The notes below the pieces were generated by a model. That model was not told where the DNA came from and ran no database searches. It saw only the letters and a program-made list of their open reading frames with translations. 64,000 nt of DNA, taken from NCBI RefSeq assembly GCF_026013615.1, contig NZ_JAPDPI010000007.1, positions 62,001 to 126,000 of the forward strand, given 5' to 3'. Each line of letters starts with the position of its first letter. The first letter of the stretch is position 1. The position numbers and the translations under genes were made by a program. Positions 7,709 through 18,900 of this stretch are shown piece by piece. This DNA is from Plebeiibacterium marinum. GTDB taxonomy: Bacteria > Bacteroidota > Bacteroidia > Bacteroidales > Marinilabiliaceae.

Positions 7709-8848
7709 ATGAAGACAACACTTTATATTATTCTGTCAGTATGCTTTTGTTTTTATGCTGAAGCACAGGAAAAGGATTCATTAATATCATTTATTGGGGT
7801 TGGAGACATGATGTTGGGAACTGATTTCCCAAAGAAAGAATATCTGCCCCCTGACAACAACCCTTTACCTTACTTATCGGAAGCGATTCCTTATTTAAAG
7901 GATGCTGATATTACTTTTGGAAACCTGGAAGGAAGTTTCCTTGACGAAGGACCTGTATTCAAAAAATGCAGGGACACAACCAAATGTTACGCATTTAAGA
8001 TGCCCGAAATATACGCGCCCATTTTTAAAGAGGCTGGTTTTGATTTTTTGAATCTTGCCAATAACCACATCAGGGATTTTGGTCCTGCAGGATTAGAGAC
8101 AACCCGTTACCATCTTAATAAACTGAATATTGCATGGGCCGGCTTATTGGATAAGCCCACAGACACGGCATCCGTAAAAAATCTGACAATTGGGCTGGCA
8201 GGGTTTTCACCCAATACCGGGACTGTTGACATCAACGATTTGCCAAACGCCATAAAAATTGTACGCGACTTAAAAAAGAAATACGATATAGTTATCGTTT
8301 CCTTTCATGGTGGAGCCGAAGGAGCAAAACACCAACACATCACCCGTGAAAATGAAATCTTTTATGGAGAAAATCGTAGCAATGTATATGAATTTGCACA
8401 TGCCATGATTGATGCCGGAGCAGATATTATATTTGGTCATGGCCCCCATGTTTGCAGGGCCATTGAGGTTTACAAAAACCGTTTTATTGCCTATAGCCTT
8501 GGGAACTTTGCCACCTATTCGCGTTTCAACCTATCAGGTCCAAACGCTTTAACTCCAATTATAAAGGTGTACACCAATAAAAAAGGAGAATTTATTAAAG
8601 GCCAGATAATTCCTTTCAAACAAATTAAAAATGTTGCATTGACCTATGATAACAGTAACGCGGTTATACATAAGATAAAAGATCTCACCCGAATAGATTT
8701 TCCGGAACTAAACGACCGGCTGATGTTTGAAAACAATGGGTGGTTTAGTATGCCTTTTGAGAGAAAGATGAACTCAAAACCGATTGTCTCACCAGGCAAG
8801 TCATCTACTATCGACAGCAAAACTCTACATAAAATGGAGGAGCGATAA
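7709..8848 (+). CDS. CapA/PgsA-like metallophosphatase-fold protein
   Basis: 379 residues with a signal peptide (MKTTLYIILSVCFCFYAEA). Motifs of the CapA (PGA_cap) family follow in order: ISFIGVGDMMLGTDFP, DADITFGNLEGSF, FLNLANNHIRDFG, GLAGFSPNTG, VIVSFHGGAEG, and DIIFGHGPHVCRAIEVYKNR followed by IAYSLGNF. The conserved Asp, Asn and His residues in these motifs form the metal site of the calcineurin-like fold. Family members take part in poly-gamma-glutamate capsule export or act as uncharacterised periplasmic hydrolases. No capB/capC genes are adjacent, so polyglutamate synthesis is not implied here. It heads a plus-strand stretch with the DivIC-like gene about 80 bp downstream. Confidence 0.85.
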   Translation: MKTTLYIILSVCFCFYAEAQEKDSLISFIGVGDMMLGTDFPKKEYLPPDNNPLPYLSEAIPYLKDADITFGNLEGSFLDEGPVFKKCRDTTKCYAFKMPEIYAPIFKEAGFDFLNLANNHIRDFGPAGLETTRYHLNKLNIAWAGLLDKPTDTASVKNLTIGLAGFSPNTGTVDINDLPNAIKIVRDLKKKYDIVIVSFHGGAEGAKHQHITRENEIFYGENRSNVYEFAHAMIDAGADIIFGHGPHVCRAIEVYKNRFIAYSLGNFATYSRFNLSGPNALTPIIKVYTNKKGEFIKGQIIPFKQIKNVALTYDNSNAVIHKIKDLTRIDFPELNDRLMFENNGWFSMPFERKMNSKPIVSPGKSSTIDSKTLHKMEER

Positions 8849-8903
8849 TTGTAACTGCAATTGATGTTTTAAAACCCAGGTCAGAAAGCTGTCCTAATTT
8901 TTA

Positions 8904-8911
8904 TACATTTG
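8904..8911 (+). promoter_or_regulatory. Candidate -7 element for the DivIC-like gene
   Basis: TACATTTG matches TAnnTTTG and ends 16 bp before the ATG at 8928. It lies in the 79-bp gap after the CapA-like gene, so the DivIC-like pair may have its own promoter. No -33 box was found. Confidence 0.4.
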
Positions 8912-8927
8912 CAACAAAGTATTTGCC

Positions 8928-9233
8928 ATGAGATTTTCAAAAATAAAAATTCCATCTTATTTGAAAAACAAATACATACTTACATTGGTTGTATTTGGTG
9001 TTTGGATAGGATTTTTTGATCAGAACAACCTATGGGACAGGAGCAAACTCTCATCACGTATCAATCAGCTTGAAAAACAAAAGCAACATTACGAAGTTGA
9101 GATAGAAAACAACCTTCGCAACCGAAATGAAATTGAAGAAAGCGCTGAGAGTCTGGAAAAGTTTGCCCGGGAACAATATTTAATGAAGAAAAAAAACGAG
9201 GATATTTTTGTCATTGTTGAAGAGGAGGAATAA
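8928..9233 (+). CDS. Septum formation initiator protein (DivIC/FtsB-like)
   Basis: 101 residues. It has a short cytoplasmic N-terminus, one membrane span (YILTLVVFGVWIGFFDQNNL), then a coiled coil (RINQLEKQKQHYEVEIENNL and ESAESLEKFAREQYLMKKKN). This is the DivIC/FtsB fold: a bitopic divisome protein that pairs with FtsL and FtsQ at the division septum. The conserved 'E-x-ARE-x-y-x-MkkxxEdif' segment is well preserved. Its TAA stop shares its last A with the ATG of the next gene, implying translational coupling. The FtsB/DivIC family call is confident; the precise name cannot be separated by sequence. Confidence 0.88.
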   Translation: MRFSKIKIPSYLKNKYILTLVVFGVWIGFFDQNNLWDRSKLSSRINQLEKQKQHYEVEIENNLRNRNEIEESAESLEKFAREQYLMKKKNEDIFVIVEEEE

Positions 9234-9553
9234 TGAATTTATATAAAACACTAAGCTTTACCTATTATTTGGGAATGGCCGGAATTATTTTAGGCGTATT
9301 TTTAAAACTGAACGATTCTTCTTTAGCATTACCCTTTTTAATTGGAGGCTTTATCCCATTTATGGGCATCCGCCTTTTCAACTTACTAAATGCCAAAGAA
9401 GACAGACGAAGATTGCATGCCATACTTACAGTCAGTGCCCTATTTTTAGCGGCCGCCATTGTAGCCATATATTTTCAACGTTCTTACTGGATCATAGGTA
9501 TTTTACTCACTGCAACACTTGATTTTTATGTAAGTTTCAGAAAGTACTCGTGA
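9233..9553 (+). CDS. Small multi-pass membrane protein of unknown function
   Basis: 106 residues with about four hydrophobic segments: YYLGMAGIILGVFLKL, LALPFLIGGFIPFMGIRLF, ILTVSALFLAAAIVAIYF and YWIIGILLTATLDFYVSF. A short basic loop (NAKEDRRRLHA) separates the second and third. I do not recognise a named family. The 1-bp overlap with the DivIC-like gene (TAATG) says the two are made together, so a role near the division machinery or envelope is possible, but only by association. Confidence 0.7.
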   Translation: MNLYKTLSFTYYLGMAGIILGVFLKLNDSSLALPFLIGGFIPFMGIRLFNLLNAKEDRRRLHAILTVSALFLAAAIVAIYFQRSYWIIGILLTATLDFYVSFRKYS

Positions 9554-9566
9554 GAAACTAGTGAAT

Positions 9567-9594
9567 AGTTAAAAGTTGAAAGTTGAAAGTTGAA
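9567..9594. repeat. Heptanucleotide tandem array, 4 units
   Basis: AGTTAAA followed by three perfect AGTTGAA units, then AGTAGG. It lies in the convergent gap between the small membrane protein and the GT2 gene. Same 7-bp period as the arrays at 7.1, 37.4, 42.6-43.1 and 49.2-49.5 kb, but a different unit sequence. Confidence 0.85.
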
Positions 9595-9636
9595 AGTAGG
9601 GAAGCTGAGTGGGGATTATTACCGTTTCTGGAATAT

Positions 9637-10902
9637 TTAATGATGGAGCTTTTGCATTTCCCTGTATTTTAGCAATAATTCTTTCTCGTCAAAATAATCA
9701 GCGGTATCAACACCTAAGCGCTGCAGCAACTCAATAGCCGCATCAAAAGCTGTTGTTTTTTCAATAAAATGCTCATGAACATAGTTGAGATACTTTACAA
9801 CCTTAAACGCGTTAAAAATATGGTAAAAACGCTTTTTAAAAACATCGGCCGTAGTACAGTTGTTATATAAATGATTCAACTCTTCCCAAAAATCAGAGTT
9901 TAGTAAAAAACTCCTGACAGCACCTGGTAATTTCAATATCTCCTCATGATAAACCTCTTTATCAATTTTATAGTATTTATCTGCATTCAGGAATAACTCT
10001 TTCAAATCGAAAAAAGCAGTAGGGTTATAAGTCAGATACTCTCCCTGCCCATCAACAATTTGTTTTACAGATGGCCCAGTACCAAAGGGAACCCTATCCG
10101 AGATCCTTGAAGAAGGTTTTATTGTGGTTGAGTTCAATTCCCCATATCCACCAAGCTGTATTAGTTTTTGAATAAAATAAAATTCTTCACCACCCTGACG
10201 GCGGTTCATCCCCCCTGCCCTGACATACGCATTGGCTGTAAAAGCAAAACAAGAGCCAACAGTATGATAAGCATATGGGAAACCAATGGAACGAAGAGAC
10301 TCAACGTAATACCTCAAATGAAGTTCATATTGCGTTATGGCATCATAAATTTCTACAGCATACTCATCCCCATCAACAGGATGCTCGTAATAAATGGAAC
10401 ACGCATTATTTTTTTGACTAGCCCCAAACCACTGCCTTATTTCCTCAAAATAGTTTTTATCAACTAAAGTATCTGCGTCCAAAGATGCGATAATACCTTC
10501 CTGGTTTTCGGCATTGTAAAAATGCTGCACAGCCAGATCCATACCAATTTTCCGGGCCAGGCCAGCGCCAAAATGCTTTTGTGGAAGTTCTAATGCTTCA
10601 ACAACATAAAAACTTAATGATGATGTATTATTCTTACCAGCAAATTCATTGAGCTCCCTGATGGTTTGCAACTGAAGACTTAAAACCTTTTCTGATGAAC
10701 CTGCGGCCGCATTTATCACCAATATTACAGAAACATGGCAATCAATCTTATTACAGCTTCTTAACGAATCAAGAGTTGCCCTGATCGAGTCTTCTAAATA
10801 AACAGGAATAACCACAATCAAACCTGATTCTTTAATTTGCAGGACATCAAAGCTTGTAAAAGCCGGATGTCTCCTAAGATATTTACTGAACAAGTGATCC
10901 AT
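9637..10902 (-). CDS. Family 2 glycosyltransferase
   Basis: 421 residues, apparently cytosolic with no membrane span. The GT-A nucleotide-binding core is visible: GLIVVIPVYLEDSIRATLDS near residue 27, the metal-binding DxD at IIASLDADTLVDKNYFEEI, and the acceptor-side GGMNRRQGGEEFYFIQKLIQ with the ED pair typical of GT2. The last 120 residues are helical and unassigned. The sugar donor and acceptor cannot be predicted; envelope or exopolysaccharide glycan synthesis is the usual role. It is separated from the upstream OmpH-like gene by that gene's terminator, so it probably has its own promoter. Confidence 0.8.
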   Translation of the reverse strand: MDHLFSKYLRRHPAFTSFDVLQIKESGLIVVIPVYLEDSIRATLDSLRSCNKIDCHVSVILVINAAAGSSEKVLSLQLQTIRELNEFAGKNNTSSLSFYVVEALELPQKHFGAGLARKIGMDLAVQHFYNAENQEGIIASLDADTLVDKNYFEEIRQWFGASQKNNACSIYYEHPVDGDEYAVEIYDAITQYELHLRYYVESLRSIGFPYAYHTVGSCFAFTANAYVRAGGMNRRQGGEEFYFIQKLIQLGGYGELNSTTIKPSSRISDRVPFGTGPSVKQIVDGQGEYLTYNPTAFFDLKELFLNADKYYKIDKEVYHEEILKLPGAVRSFLLNSDFWEELNHLYNNCTTADVFKKRFYHIFNAFKVVKYLNYVHEHFIEKTTAFDAAIELLQRLGVDTADYFDEKELLLKYREMQKLHH

Positions 10903-10916
10903 TAGTTCTTCTTTGC

Positions 10917-10950
10917 AAAAAAGGCAGAACCCTTTTTAGGATTCTGCCTT
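10917..10950 (-). terminator. Rho-independent terminator of the OmpH-like gene
   Basis: On the minus strand AAGGCAGAA-tcctaaaaaggg-TTCTGCCTT is followed at once by TTTT. It is a 9-bp perfect stem, extendable by CC/GG pairing with a mismatch. It lies 24 bp past the OmpH-like stop. Confidence 0.85.
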
Positions 10951-10973
10951 GAATATTATAAAAAAATCTTTTG

Positions 10974-11603
10974 TTACTCTGCTGAAGCTTTTCCTTTGCT
11001 TACTTCATATCTTTTATTTAAAGCATCCGCAACACTTTGCGTAATATTAATACCCGGAGCGCTGTAAAGAACATTATCTCCCAAGGTATTACTTAAAATA
11101 AGCTTATAATTGCCTGCCTTATTCATTTCTTCAAGATAAGAAGTCAATGTATCTCTCAGCTGGCGGTTTAGCTTTTCCTGCTCAACCATTAATTCATTTG
11201 ATAACTTGGCATTCAAACCTTGTAGTTCCTGCTCTTTTGACATCAAGTTTCTTTGCTCTTTTTCAGCTCTTTCTCTTGATAAGAAACCATTATTTTGAAC
11301 CTTACGCTGAAATTCTGCCAGCTGGGTTTCTAATTTCTTAGCCTGTTCGTTAAAATCTGTTCTTGACTTTTCTTCTTTCTTTAATAGTTCTTCCTGTAAG
11401 TATATGGCGTACTGATACTGGCGTAATAATGAATCTGTATCTATATATGCAACAGGAAAAACATCTCCTTCGGCAATACTGCCTGAACCTTTCGGATTGC
11501 TTGCATTTGTGTCAGAATCAGCTTTTTCGTTACATCCTACTAATAATACCGAACTCAATCCTGCTAAAAAAACTAAATTAACTACCAGTAAAAATCGTTT
11601 CAT
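10974..11603 (-). CDS. OmpH/Skp-like periplasmic chaperone, predicted lipoprotein
   Basis: 209 residues from the ATG at 11603; nine more codons upstream are open but spoil the signal peptide. MKRFLLVVNLVFLAGLSSVL ends in the lipobox LVGC, so the protein should be lipid-anchored. The core (VAYIDTDSLLRQYQYAIYLQ, then a long coiled coil to about residue 165, then KLILSNTLGDNVLYSAPGIN and ITQSVADALNKRY) is the Skp/OmpH fold that holds unfolded outer-membrane proteins. Classic Skp is soluble; a lipobox is an uncommon variation. A chaperone for outer-membrane proteins next to the PorP/SprF gene (232 bp away, same strand) is suggestive, but the family is also general housekeeping. Confidence 0.85.
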   Translation of the reverse strand: MKRFLLVVNLVFLAGLSSVLLVGCNEKADSDTNASNPKGSGSIAEGDVFPVAYIDTDSLLRQYQYAIYLQEELLKKEEKSRTDFNEQAKKLETQLAEFQRKVQNNGFLSRERAEKEQRNLMSKEQELQGLNAKLSNELMVEQEKLNRQLRDTLTSYLEEMNKAGNYKLILSNTLGDNVLYSAPGINITQSVADALNKRYEVSKGKASAE

Positions 11604-11834
11604 ACATTTAAAATTTACATTCTTGAACATATATCTAAATCCAATTATAACTGAATGTGATTTATTTATACGCCATTAATACTTTGAGACTATATCTTTG
11701 ATTAACGCCTTATAAAACTAAACAAGCATTATAACAGCTTTTACTTAATCGGACAACAAATATAAATTAATAACAAATATTTAAAAATTTATTTTGGCTT
11801 TTTTGTCTAACCAAACCAAAATTGACGCCTTGTT

Positions 11835-12905
11835 TTAGAAAATACGCCTTGACCTGCCTCGATATTTACTTCTTGAAGGCCCTCCTCCAGAATATCCAGG
11901 CTGTGAACAAGGGATTGCATTCCTGTTAATTCTGGGTTTATTAGACGATGGTATTGTATACATCAGCGATACCTCATGCGCCCCCCCTGTATTTCCTGCC
12001 AGGTCGGATATGGTTAGATCATAGGAATAACCAACCCGGGTTCGGCCAAGATGAACACCAAATATTGCGATTATAGCATCTTTATTTGACAATTGTTCTT
12101 TATTTGAAGTGGGGATACCCCGGTACCAAAGCCCTAATTCAATTGGGTTATACTGCCAATATGCACCAACATCCAACTGGTTAAAGTCGTCTTGATTTCT
12201 GTAATTAAAAGCAAAGGTAACACTTTGATCAGGCTCCCTTCTCCTTCCTTCCTTATATACCCACTTAACGCCACCAAACATAGTCAGTTTTAAACCGCTT
12301 ATGGGTTCTATATCGGTAAAGCTATTGTTATTCTTAACCAAATGGTCTACGGTTATCCCTCCCCAATAAAAATTACTATAAATCATTACAGATGCTGCAG
12401 CATCAAATTTATTGGTTTGATCCTGCGCCAGAACAAAATCTCCACTAGTTGCATCCCCCCCGGTATTTGGATCTATTTCACGACCAAAAGTAACTTTTGA
12501 TAAGTCAAGGAAAGATTGGGCAAACTTAAATTGAATACCCGGACGAATCATAATTTTATCTGATACATAGACTTCATAAGCATACAACAGACCTACATTT
12601 TGATTTACCAAAGCACCCTTCTGTTGGTCATCACGAAAATATAAGAAGCCTAAACCGCTATTAAAATCAGAGAAGTAATGATCAAAAGAGAAAGAGAAAG
12701 AACTATATGTTTGCGGAATACTTGGCCATTGATCTCTGTAGTTTAATGCAAGCCTGCTCCCTTCTGTTAATCCGGTAAAAGACGGACTTAAATACAGCGG
12801 CGATGCATAATTTTGGGAAAACGATACATCCTGAGCATTTCCATTAATACAAAACACCAACAGAAACAAAACAAAATAATATGTTCTATTTATAAATTCT
12901 CTCAT
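11835..12905 (-). CDS. PorP/SprF-family type IX secretion outer-membrane protein
   Basis: 356 residues with a signal peptide (MREFINRTYYFVLFLLVFCI to GNA). Family hallmarks are QDVSFSQNYASPLYLSPSFT, GLTEGSRLALNYRDQWPSI, SFSFDHYFSDFNSGLGFLYF and, late, LGRTRVGYSYDLTISDLAG followed by GAHEVSLMY. These belong to PorP/SprF, a beta-barrel family (about 300-360 residues). In Flavobacterium johnsoniae, SprF is needed for surface delivery of the adhesin SprB encoded next to it. Here the gene lies 76 bp downstream of a giant SprB-like gene on the same strand, the same arrangement. The basic C-terminal tail (RSKYRGRSRRIF) extends past the barrel. An attachment or secretion partner role for the adhesin is inference from family and position. 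Confidence 0.92.
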   Translation of the reverse strand: MREFINRTYYFVLFLLVFCINGNAQDVSFSQNYASPLYLSPSFTGLTEGSRLALNYRDQWPSIPQTYSSFSFSFDHYFSDFNSGLGFLYFRDDQQKGALVNQNVGLLYAYEVYVSDKIMIRPGIQFKFAQSFLDLSKVTFGREIDPNTGGDATSGDFVLAQDQTNKFDAAASVMIYSNFYWGGITVDHLVKNNNSFTDIEPISGLKLTMFGGVKWVYKEGRRREPDQSVTFAFNYRNQDDFNQLDVGAYWQYNPIELGLWYRGIPTSNKEQLSNKDAIIAIFGVHLGRTRVGYSYDLTISDLAGNTGGAHEVSLMYTIPSSNKPRINRNAIPCSQPGYSGGGPSRSKYRGRSRRIF

Positions 12906-12981
12906 TTGGTTGTATATCCTTTAAAACGCCTCACAAAATAATAAAACTTTGTAAGACGTTTTAAATGTTTCATTAAATAAT

Positions 12982-15900
12982 TTATCTGATCAACAATACA
13001 CTTCCGGATTCCGAAAATACTTTTCCACTAATAAAAGTACCCGAAGCTTTCCAAACATAAGCACCCTGAGCACAAAGCTCTCCGTTATAGAATCCATTCC
13101 AGCCTTCTTCAACATCGGTACTTTCGTAAATAAGTTGTCCCCATCTGTTGAAAATTTGAAGCTTATAAGTGTCAACATCTCTTTTTACTGGTCTGAATAC
13201 AGAATATTGTTCACCTCCACCAATAATGGCCGAAGTTTCTCCATCCGGACGAGGAGCAAATGCTGTTGGGAACCTGATAAACCCTTCTAAAACAGAGGTT
13301 ATCACACCTGGCTTAACCAGTTCATCCACACATCCATGTGCACTTTCTACTGTCAGTGTTAAATCAAACACGCCTTCTTCCTGGTATTCATACAATGGGT
13401 TGGCATCTGTTGATGTACCTCCATCCCCAAATTGCCAGAAGAATTTCACAGCATCTTTTGATAAGGTGTTACAACTGAGTTTATCCCCTGGCACATATAC
13501 CACATCCGGAGTATAACTAAACTCAGCTACCGGATGGTCATGTACCAGGATATCCCTGGTATACTCGCCATTAACTCCATCTGGTCCGGGAGCAATAAGT
13601 TTAACCGTATAGGTACCCGGATCCTCAAAAGTATGTACCGGGTTTCTGTCTGATGAAGTATATCCGTCTCCAAATTCCCAAATGAAGTTTGCTCCTCCAT
13701 CAGAGTAATTTGTAAACTCAATGGTTAATGGATAACATCCTTGCGTTGTATCAACCACAAAGGCAGCATCCGGAACAACCCTATATTCAATACTAACATC
13801 ATCGTATGTAATACAGCCATTAACGTCCATCAGCCATCTGTATGTATTAATACCTTCATTCAGGTTACGGACGGTTGTATTGAAATAGGTATCATCATCA
13901 AAATCACCAGCTCCTGCAACAATGCTCCATGTTGCACCCAGATTACCTGGATTAGATGCTTTCAGTTCGAATGACGACTCATAGGTAACTTCATCTTCTC
14001 CTGCATATGGATCAGCCTTATTGCTTACTACCTCAACAACATCTTCCGTAGTACACGACCCGTAAGCCACAGTCCATTTAAACCTGTTCTCGCCTAATCC
14101 TAATTCCCTGACAATAGTTGTTGGATCATTGGCATTATCAAAGGTTCCATTACCCGATAACACCGTCCATGTTCCAACCCCGGAGTCTGGATCGTTGGCA
14201 TTTAATGTTAAGTAATCATCACAACTGGTTCTGTCGGTACCTGCTGCTGCCTGATCAGGGATCTGATTAAACACCGTAATCTGATCAGATGAAATACAGC
14301 CTCCTTTCTGAACATTCCACATCAGGATATTTTCACCAAAGGTTAATCCTTCAACACGCGTTTTGGCATCTTTATCATCAACAAAGGTGGCATTACCTGA
14401 AATCAGCGTCCAGAAACCTTCTCCTTGTGTTGGCAAATTGGCATCCAAAGTGGCGTAATCCTTGCAATCCTCAATATCAGGACCGGCATTTGCTGTGGTA
14501 GGCGTATTATTCAATACTTCAATATCACTTTGCTTGGTACATTGACCCTGAGTAATCGTCCATCTCAATACATTTACTCCTTCATTCAGATTAGATATTG
14601 TTGCATTCGGTTTAGTGGAATCATCAAAATTACCACCTCCTTCAATGATAGACCAGTTACCTGTACCAAAGTCAGGAACTGCTGCCTTTAAGACAACTGT
14701 TGGTGAACAATACTCTTCATTAGCACCTGCATAAGGATCAGAAGGCTCGTTATTTGTTACCCTAACCTCATCAACCGAAGTACACAGGTCATTATCACTG
14801 GTGACTGTCCATCGCATTACATTATCACCTTTCGACAAGCCTGTAATGGATGCTTTTGGATTATTAACCTGATCAGCAGGAATAGTTGCCGCACCAATAA
14901 GTACTTCCCATGCTCCGGTTCCTATATCTACCGGGGTAGCATCCAGGGTAGTATTATCAATACATATTTCCTGAGTATTTCCGGCATAGGCTGTACTTGG
15001 CGTATGGTTAATTACGGTAACTTCTGCCATAGTTATACATCCTTCATTATTGATAGTCCATCTCAACAGGTTGCTTCCTTTAGCCAAATCCAGCACTTCT
15101 GTTGTTGGATCATGCGTATCCTCAAAGCGTGCCTGACTGGAGCCTCCTATAACACTCCATGTCCCTACTCCGGGAGCTGCATTGTTTGCATCAAGGAAGG
15201 TATGGTCTGCACAAATTTCCTGTGTGCCACCAACAACAGCCTGAATAGTATTATAGCTGATTTCCACATCATCATATAAAGTACATCCATTGTTTTCCAC
15301 TGTCCATCGGAAAACATTGGCTCCAAATTTCAGGTTGGTCACCTCTGTGGTGTTATCCAGATCATCTGCAAAAACGCCACCTCCACTTCGTATAGTCCAT
15401 GAACCGTTTCCTACTTCCGGTTCTGCGGCACTCAATACAAAATGGTTTTCACAAGTTGCCTTGTTATCTCCGGCCAATGCCTTAGATGGTTCATTATTTG
15501 TAACCTTAACCTGGCTCACAGAACGACATCCCTTATAGTCAATAGTCCATGTAAGGATATTCTCTCCTTTATCCAGATTTTTCACTTCAGTATACGGACT
15601 TTCATTATCGACAAAATTAGCCGATCCGGAGCCTCCTACAATCCCCCAGGTACCTAAACCTGGTGATGGGTTGTTGGCTTCTAAAATAGCCGTATCAACA
15701 CACAATACCTGTTCATATCCGGCATGCGCCTCTATTAAGTTGTTTGCTATTTCAACATCTGAAACGGAGGTACAGCCATTGTTATCGATTGTCCATCTGA
15801 ATAAGTTCTTACCCTTGCCCAGATTTCTAACCAAGGTATTTGTCAACGATGAATCCTCAATTTCTCCCTGACCTGATATTAAAGTCCAGGTACCATCCCC

Positions 15901-18900
15901 GTAAACAGGCACACTTCCCGAAAGCGATACAGTATCGGTACAGATAGGCCTGTCGTGCCCAGCAAACGAAACAGAAGGCTGGTTATTTACAATGGTAATG
16001 GTGTCTCTCTTCACACAATCAGAAGAAGCCCCTTCTACCTGCACTTCCCAAACCAGCTTGTTGGTTCCCGGTGCAAGTGAATACACATACCCACTTGAAA
16101 TTTCATCAATTTCATTACCACTAGCATCTTTACCTTTACCTGAACCCTCTATAATTCTCCATTTACCAATTCCATATTTAGGAATTTCCGGATTCAGAAC
16201 AGCACTGTCTTTACATATAACCTGATCTTCACCCGCATAGGCATCAGAAGGTTCATAGTTGAAAATACTCACTGTATCATAAGAGAAACAAGCATCATTT
16301 TGGATTTGATACTTAATTACGTTCTCACCTTTTGCCAGTCCTGAAATTATTGTTTTCGGATCAGTATTATCATCAAAAACACCACCTCCTGATAAGATAC
16401 TCCATGAAGGGGTTCCATAAATGGGCTCCCTGGCGTTTAGTGTAACAACATCTCCACATTCAAAAATATCTATTCCGGCATCAGCCTCTGTAGGCTTGTT
16501 GTTTATAACAATCACCGTATCGGTGGTGAAATTTTCACTACCTCCGGCAAAACGCAGTGTCCACCTAAAAATATTGCGTCCCGGGCGTAAACCGGATATT
16601 TTTGTTTGTGCTGAATTTGAATCTTCAAACACACCGGTACCCTCGGCAATGGTCCATTCTCCATATGTTCCTTCAGGATCATTAGCATGCAAGGTTGTAT
16701 AATCCTCACATAGATGCAACTGATCAAGTCCTGCGTCAGCCTGTGCTAACACGCCACTCTGCACTGCCACATCTATATATTCAAAACAGTTCACGTTGGA
16801 TACCGTCCACCTGAAATAGTTATAGTTTGGTAATAAATTGTTTACCCGGGTAGTTGCAGAAGATGGGTTTTCAATTTCCCCCCGTCCCTCAACCAAGGTC
16901 CACACTCCGGTACCAATATCAGGGATTTCAGCCCTTAAAGTGGTATAATTATTATCTGTATAGATATAACTGGAAGCATTTACTTCATATGGTTGATTAT
17001 TAGAAATAATTACTGTATCTGATGATACACAACCATCCCTGGTCACGGTCCATACCAAGGCATTGGTGCCATGCCCCAGCGATGTAGCACTGGCATTGGC
17101 CTGGGAGTTGGATGGATTAAAGACCACTCCTGCTGATCCGCTCACAAGAGTCCATTGCCCAACAGCGCCCTCTGGCGCCGGGGTAGCCCTTAGTTCTGCT
17201 ACCCTTCCACAAACAGCAGTATCTGCTCCTGCATAGGCGTCTACATGTAAATTGGTTACTGTAAAATCAACATAAGTAGCACAGGTATTATTGGAAACGG
17301 TCCACCTGAATACATTATCTCCATTGGCAATATTATAAACCCTGGTAGCAGGATCGGCAGGATTGTCGAACCTACCTTGCCCTGATACAACACTCCAAAC
17401 TCCTGTTCCATAAACCGGAGCCACCGCATTTAAGTTATATTCATAATCACAAACTGAAATCGACCTGCTACCTCCTACAATCTCGGCAACTGAAGGCTGG
17501 TCGTTATAAACAGTTACTTCATCGTACGAAGTACAACCATTTCGGGTTATGGACCACCTAAACACATTTCTACCGTCGGGAGTGGATTGATCCAGGCCTG
17601 TTACTTCTGTTGAAGCCTTGTCTCCTCCATCCACAAAATTACCGGTTCCTTCAATGATGGTCCATTGACCAATGGCATCGGCAGGAACATCCGTACCTGA
17701 AAGCATTGTTGTTCCGCTACAAGTAAAGTGATCTTCACCGGCTGTAACATCCAAGGCATTGTTTCTGATGGTAACTAATGTTTTTAGATGACAATCTCCA
17801 TTTAAAATATTCCAACTTAGTATATGGTCTCCTTTGGCAATATTTGTAATATTGATAGATGCACTGTTCATATTATTAATTGAAACAGCACCAGATTCTA
17901 TTCTCCAGTAACCTGTTTCTCCTACAGCCGGCATACTACCCCTTAAAGAAGTAAAGTCAGTTTGACAAGGAAGATCCTGAAGTGTAATTACCACATCACT
18001 CGCATTATAAATAATTGGTTCTGTAGGCTGATTGTTGACCACATCAACACTGGCAGAGCTATAACACGATCCTTTCCTGATGGTCCATGTAAATGTATTT
18101 ACTCCTGGATCCAGGCCTGAAACAACGGTATTATCACTAGTTGACCCGGCAATAAAACCACCACCAGTAGTTGACCACAAACCTTCATCTGCAGCGTCAA
18201 CAGCATTCAGCGGAGTTCCAAATAATGTAACTTGCCCTTCACATACTTCATCGTCAGAAGCCGAAGCAGTAACTGTAACCTGATCATTATAAATAATAAC
18301 TTCATCTGATGTTTCACAACCAGTTGCAGAGTTGGTTACTGTCCATACAAATATATTTGCTCCTTGTGACAGGTTCCATACATAGGCATTAGGCCTGGCC
18401 TGATCAACTGCTTTATTTCCGAACTGACCAGCCCCCTGAGTTATGGTCCAAACCCCTGTTTCTCCAGCATTCAATGGAGCTGCATTGAGCGTATAGGTTG
18501 TTTGACATATTCTGTCATCAGGACCTGCATCCGAAATTGGAAGCGGCGTAATATTAATGGTTAATCCTGGTGACCATGGCTCATCGGCACTACATGCATT
18601 TACAGGACGGACAAAAATTTCACCTGTTGTAGAAGGAATATCCGGATCCAGATCTACAATAATTGACGTTCCCGTACCATCACCCTGTAGTATTAACCCG
18701 GCAGGTAATGCCCACTCATAAGAAGTAGCATTATCAACAGGTGGAATACTATAAATAACTCCTGTTTCACTCTGACATAGGTTCTGATCGCCAGAAGGGG
18801 CTACCAATATCGGATCGGGCAATACTTTTGCATTGACCCATCTTTCAACAGTACTGTTTACCCCGCAAGAATTTTCCGGGTATACCCTGATATAACCACC

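Noticed and set aside
7709-8848. Poly-gamma-glutamate capsule locus
   Set aside because: Only the CapA-like gene is present; no ligase or export genes flank it.
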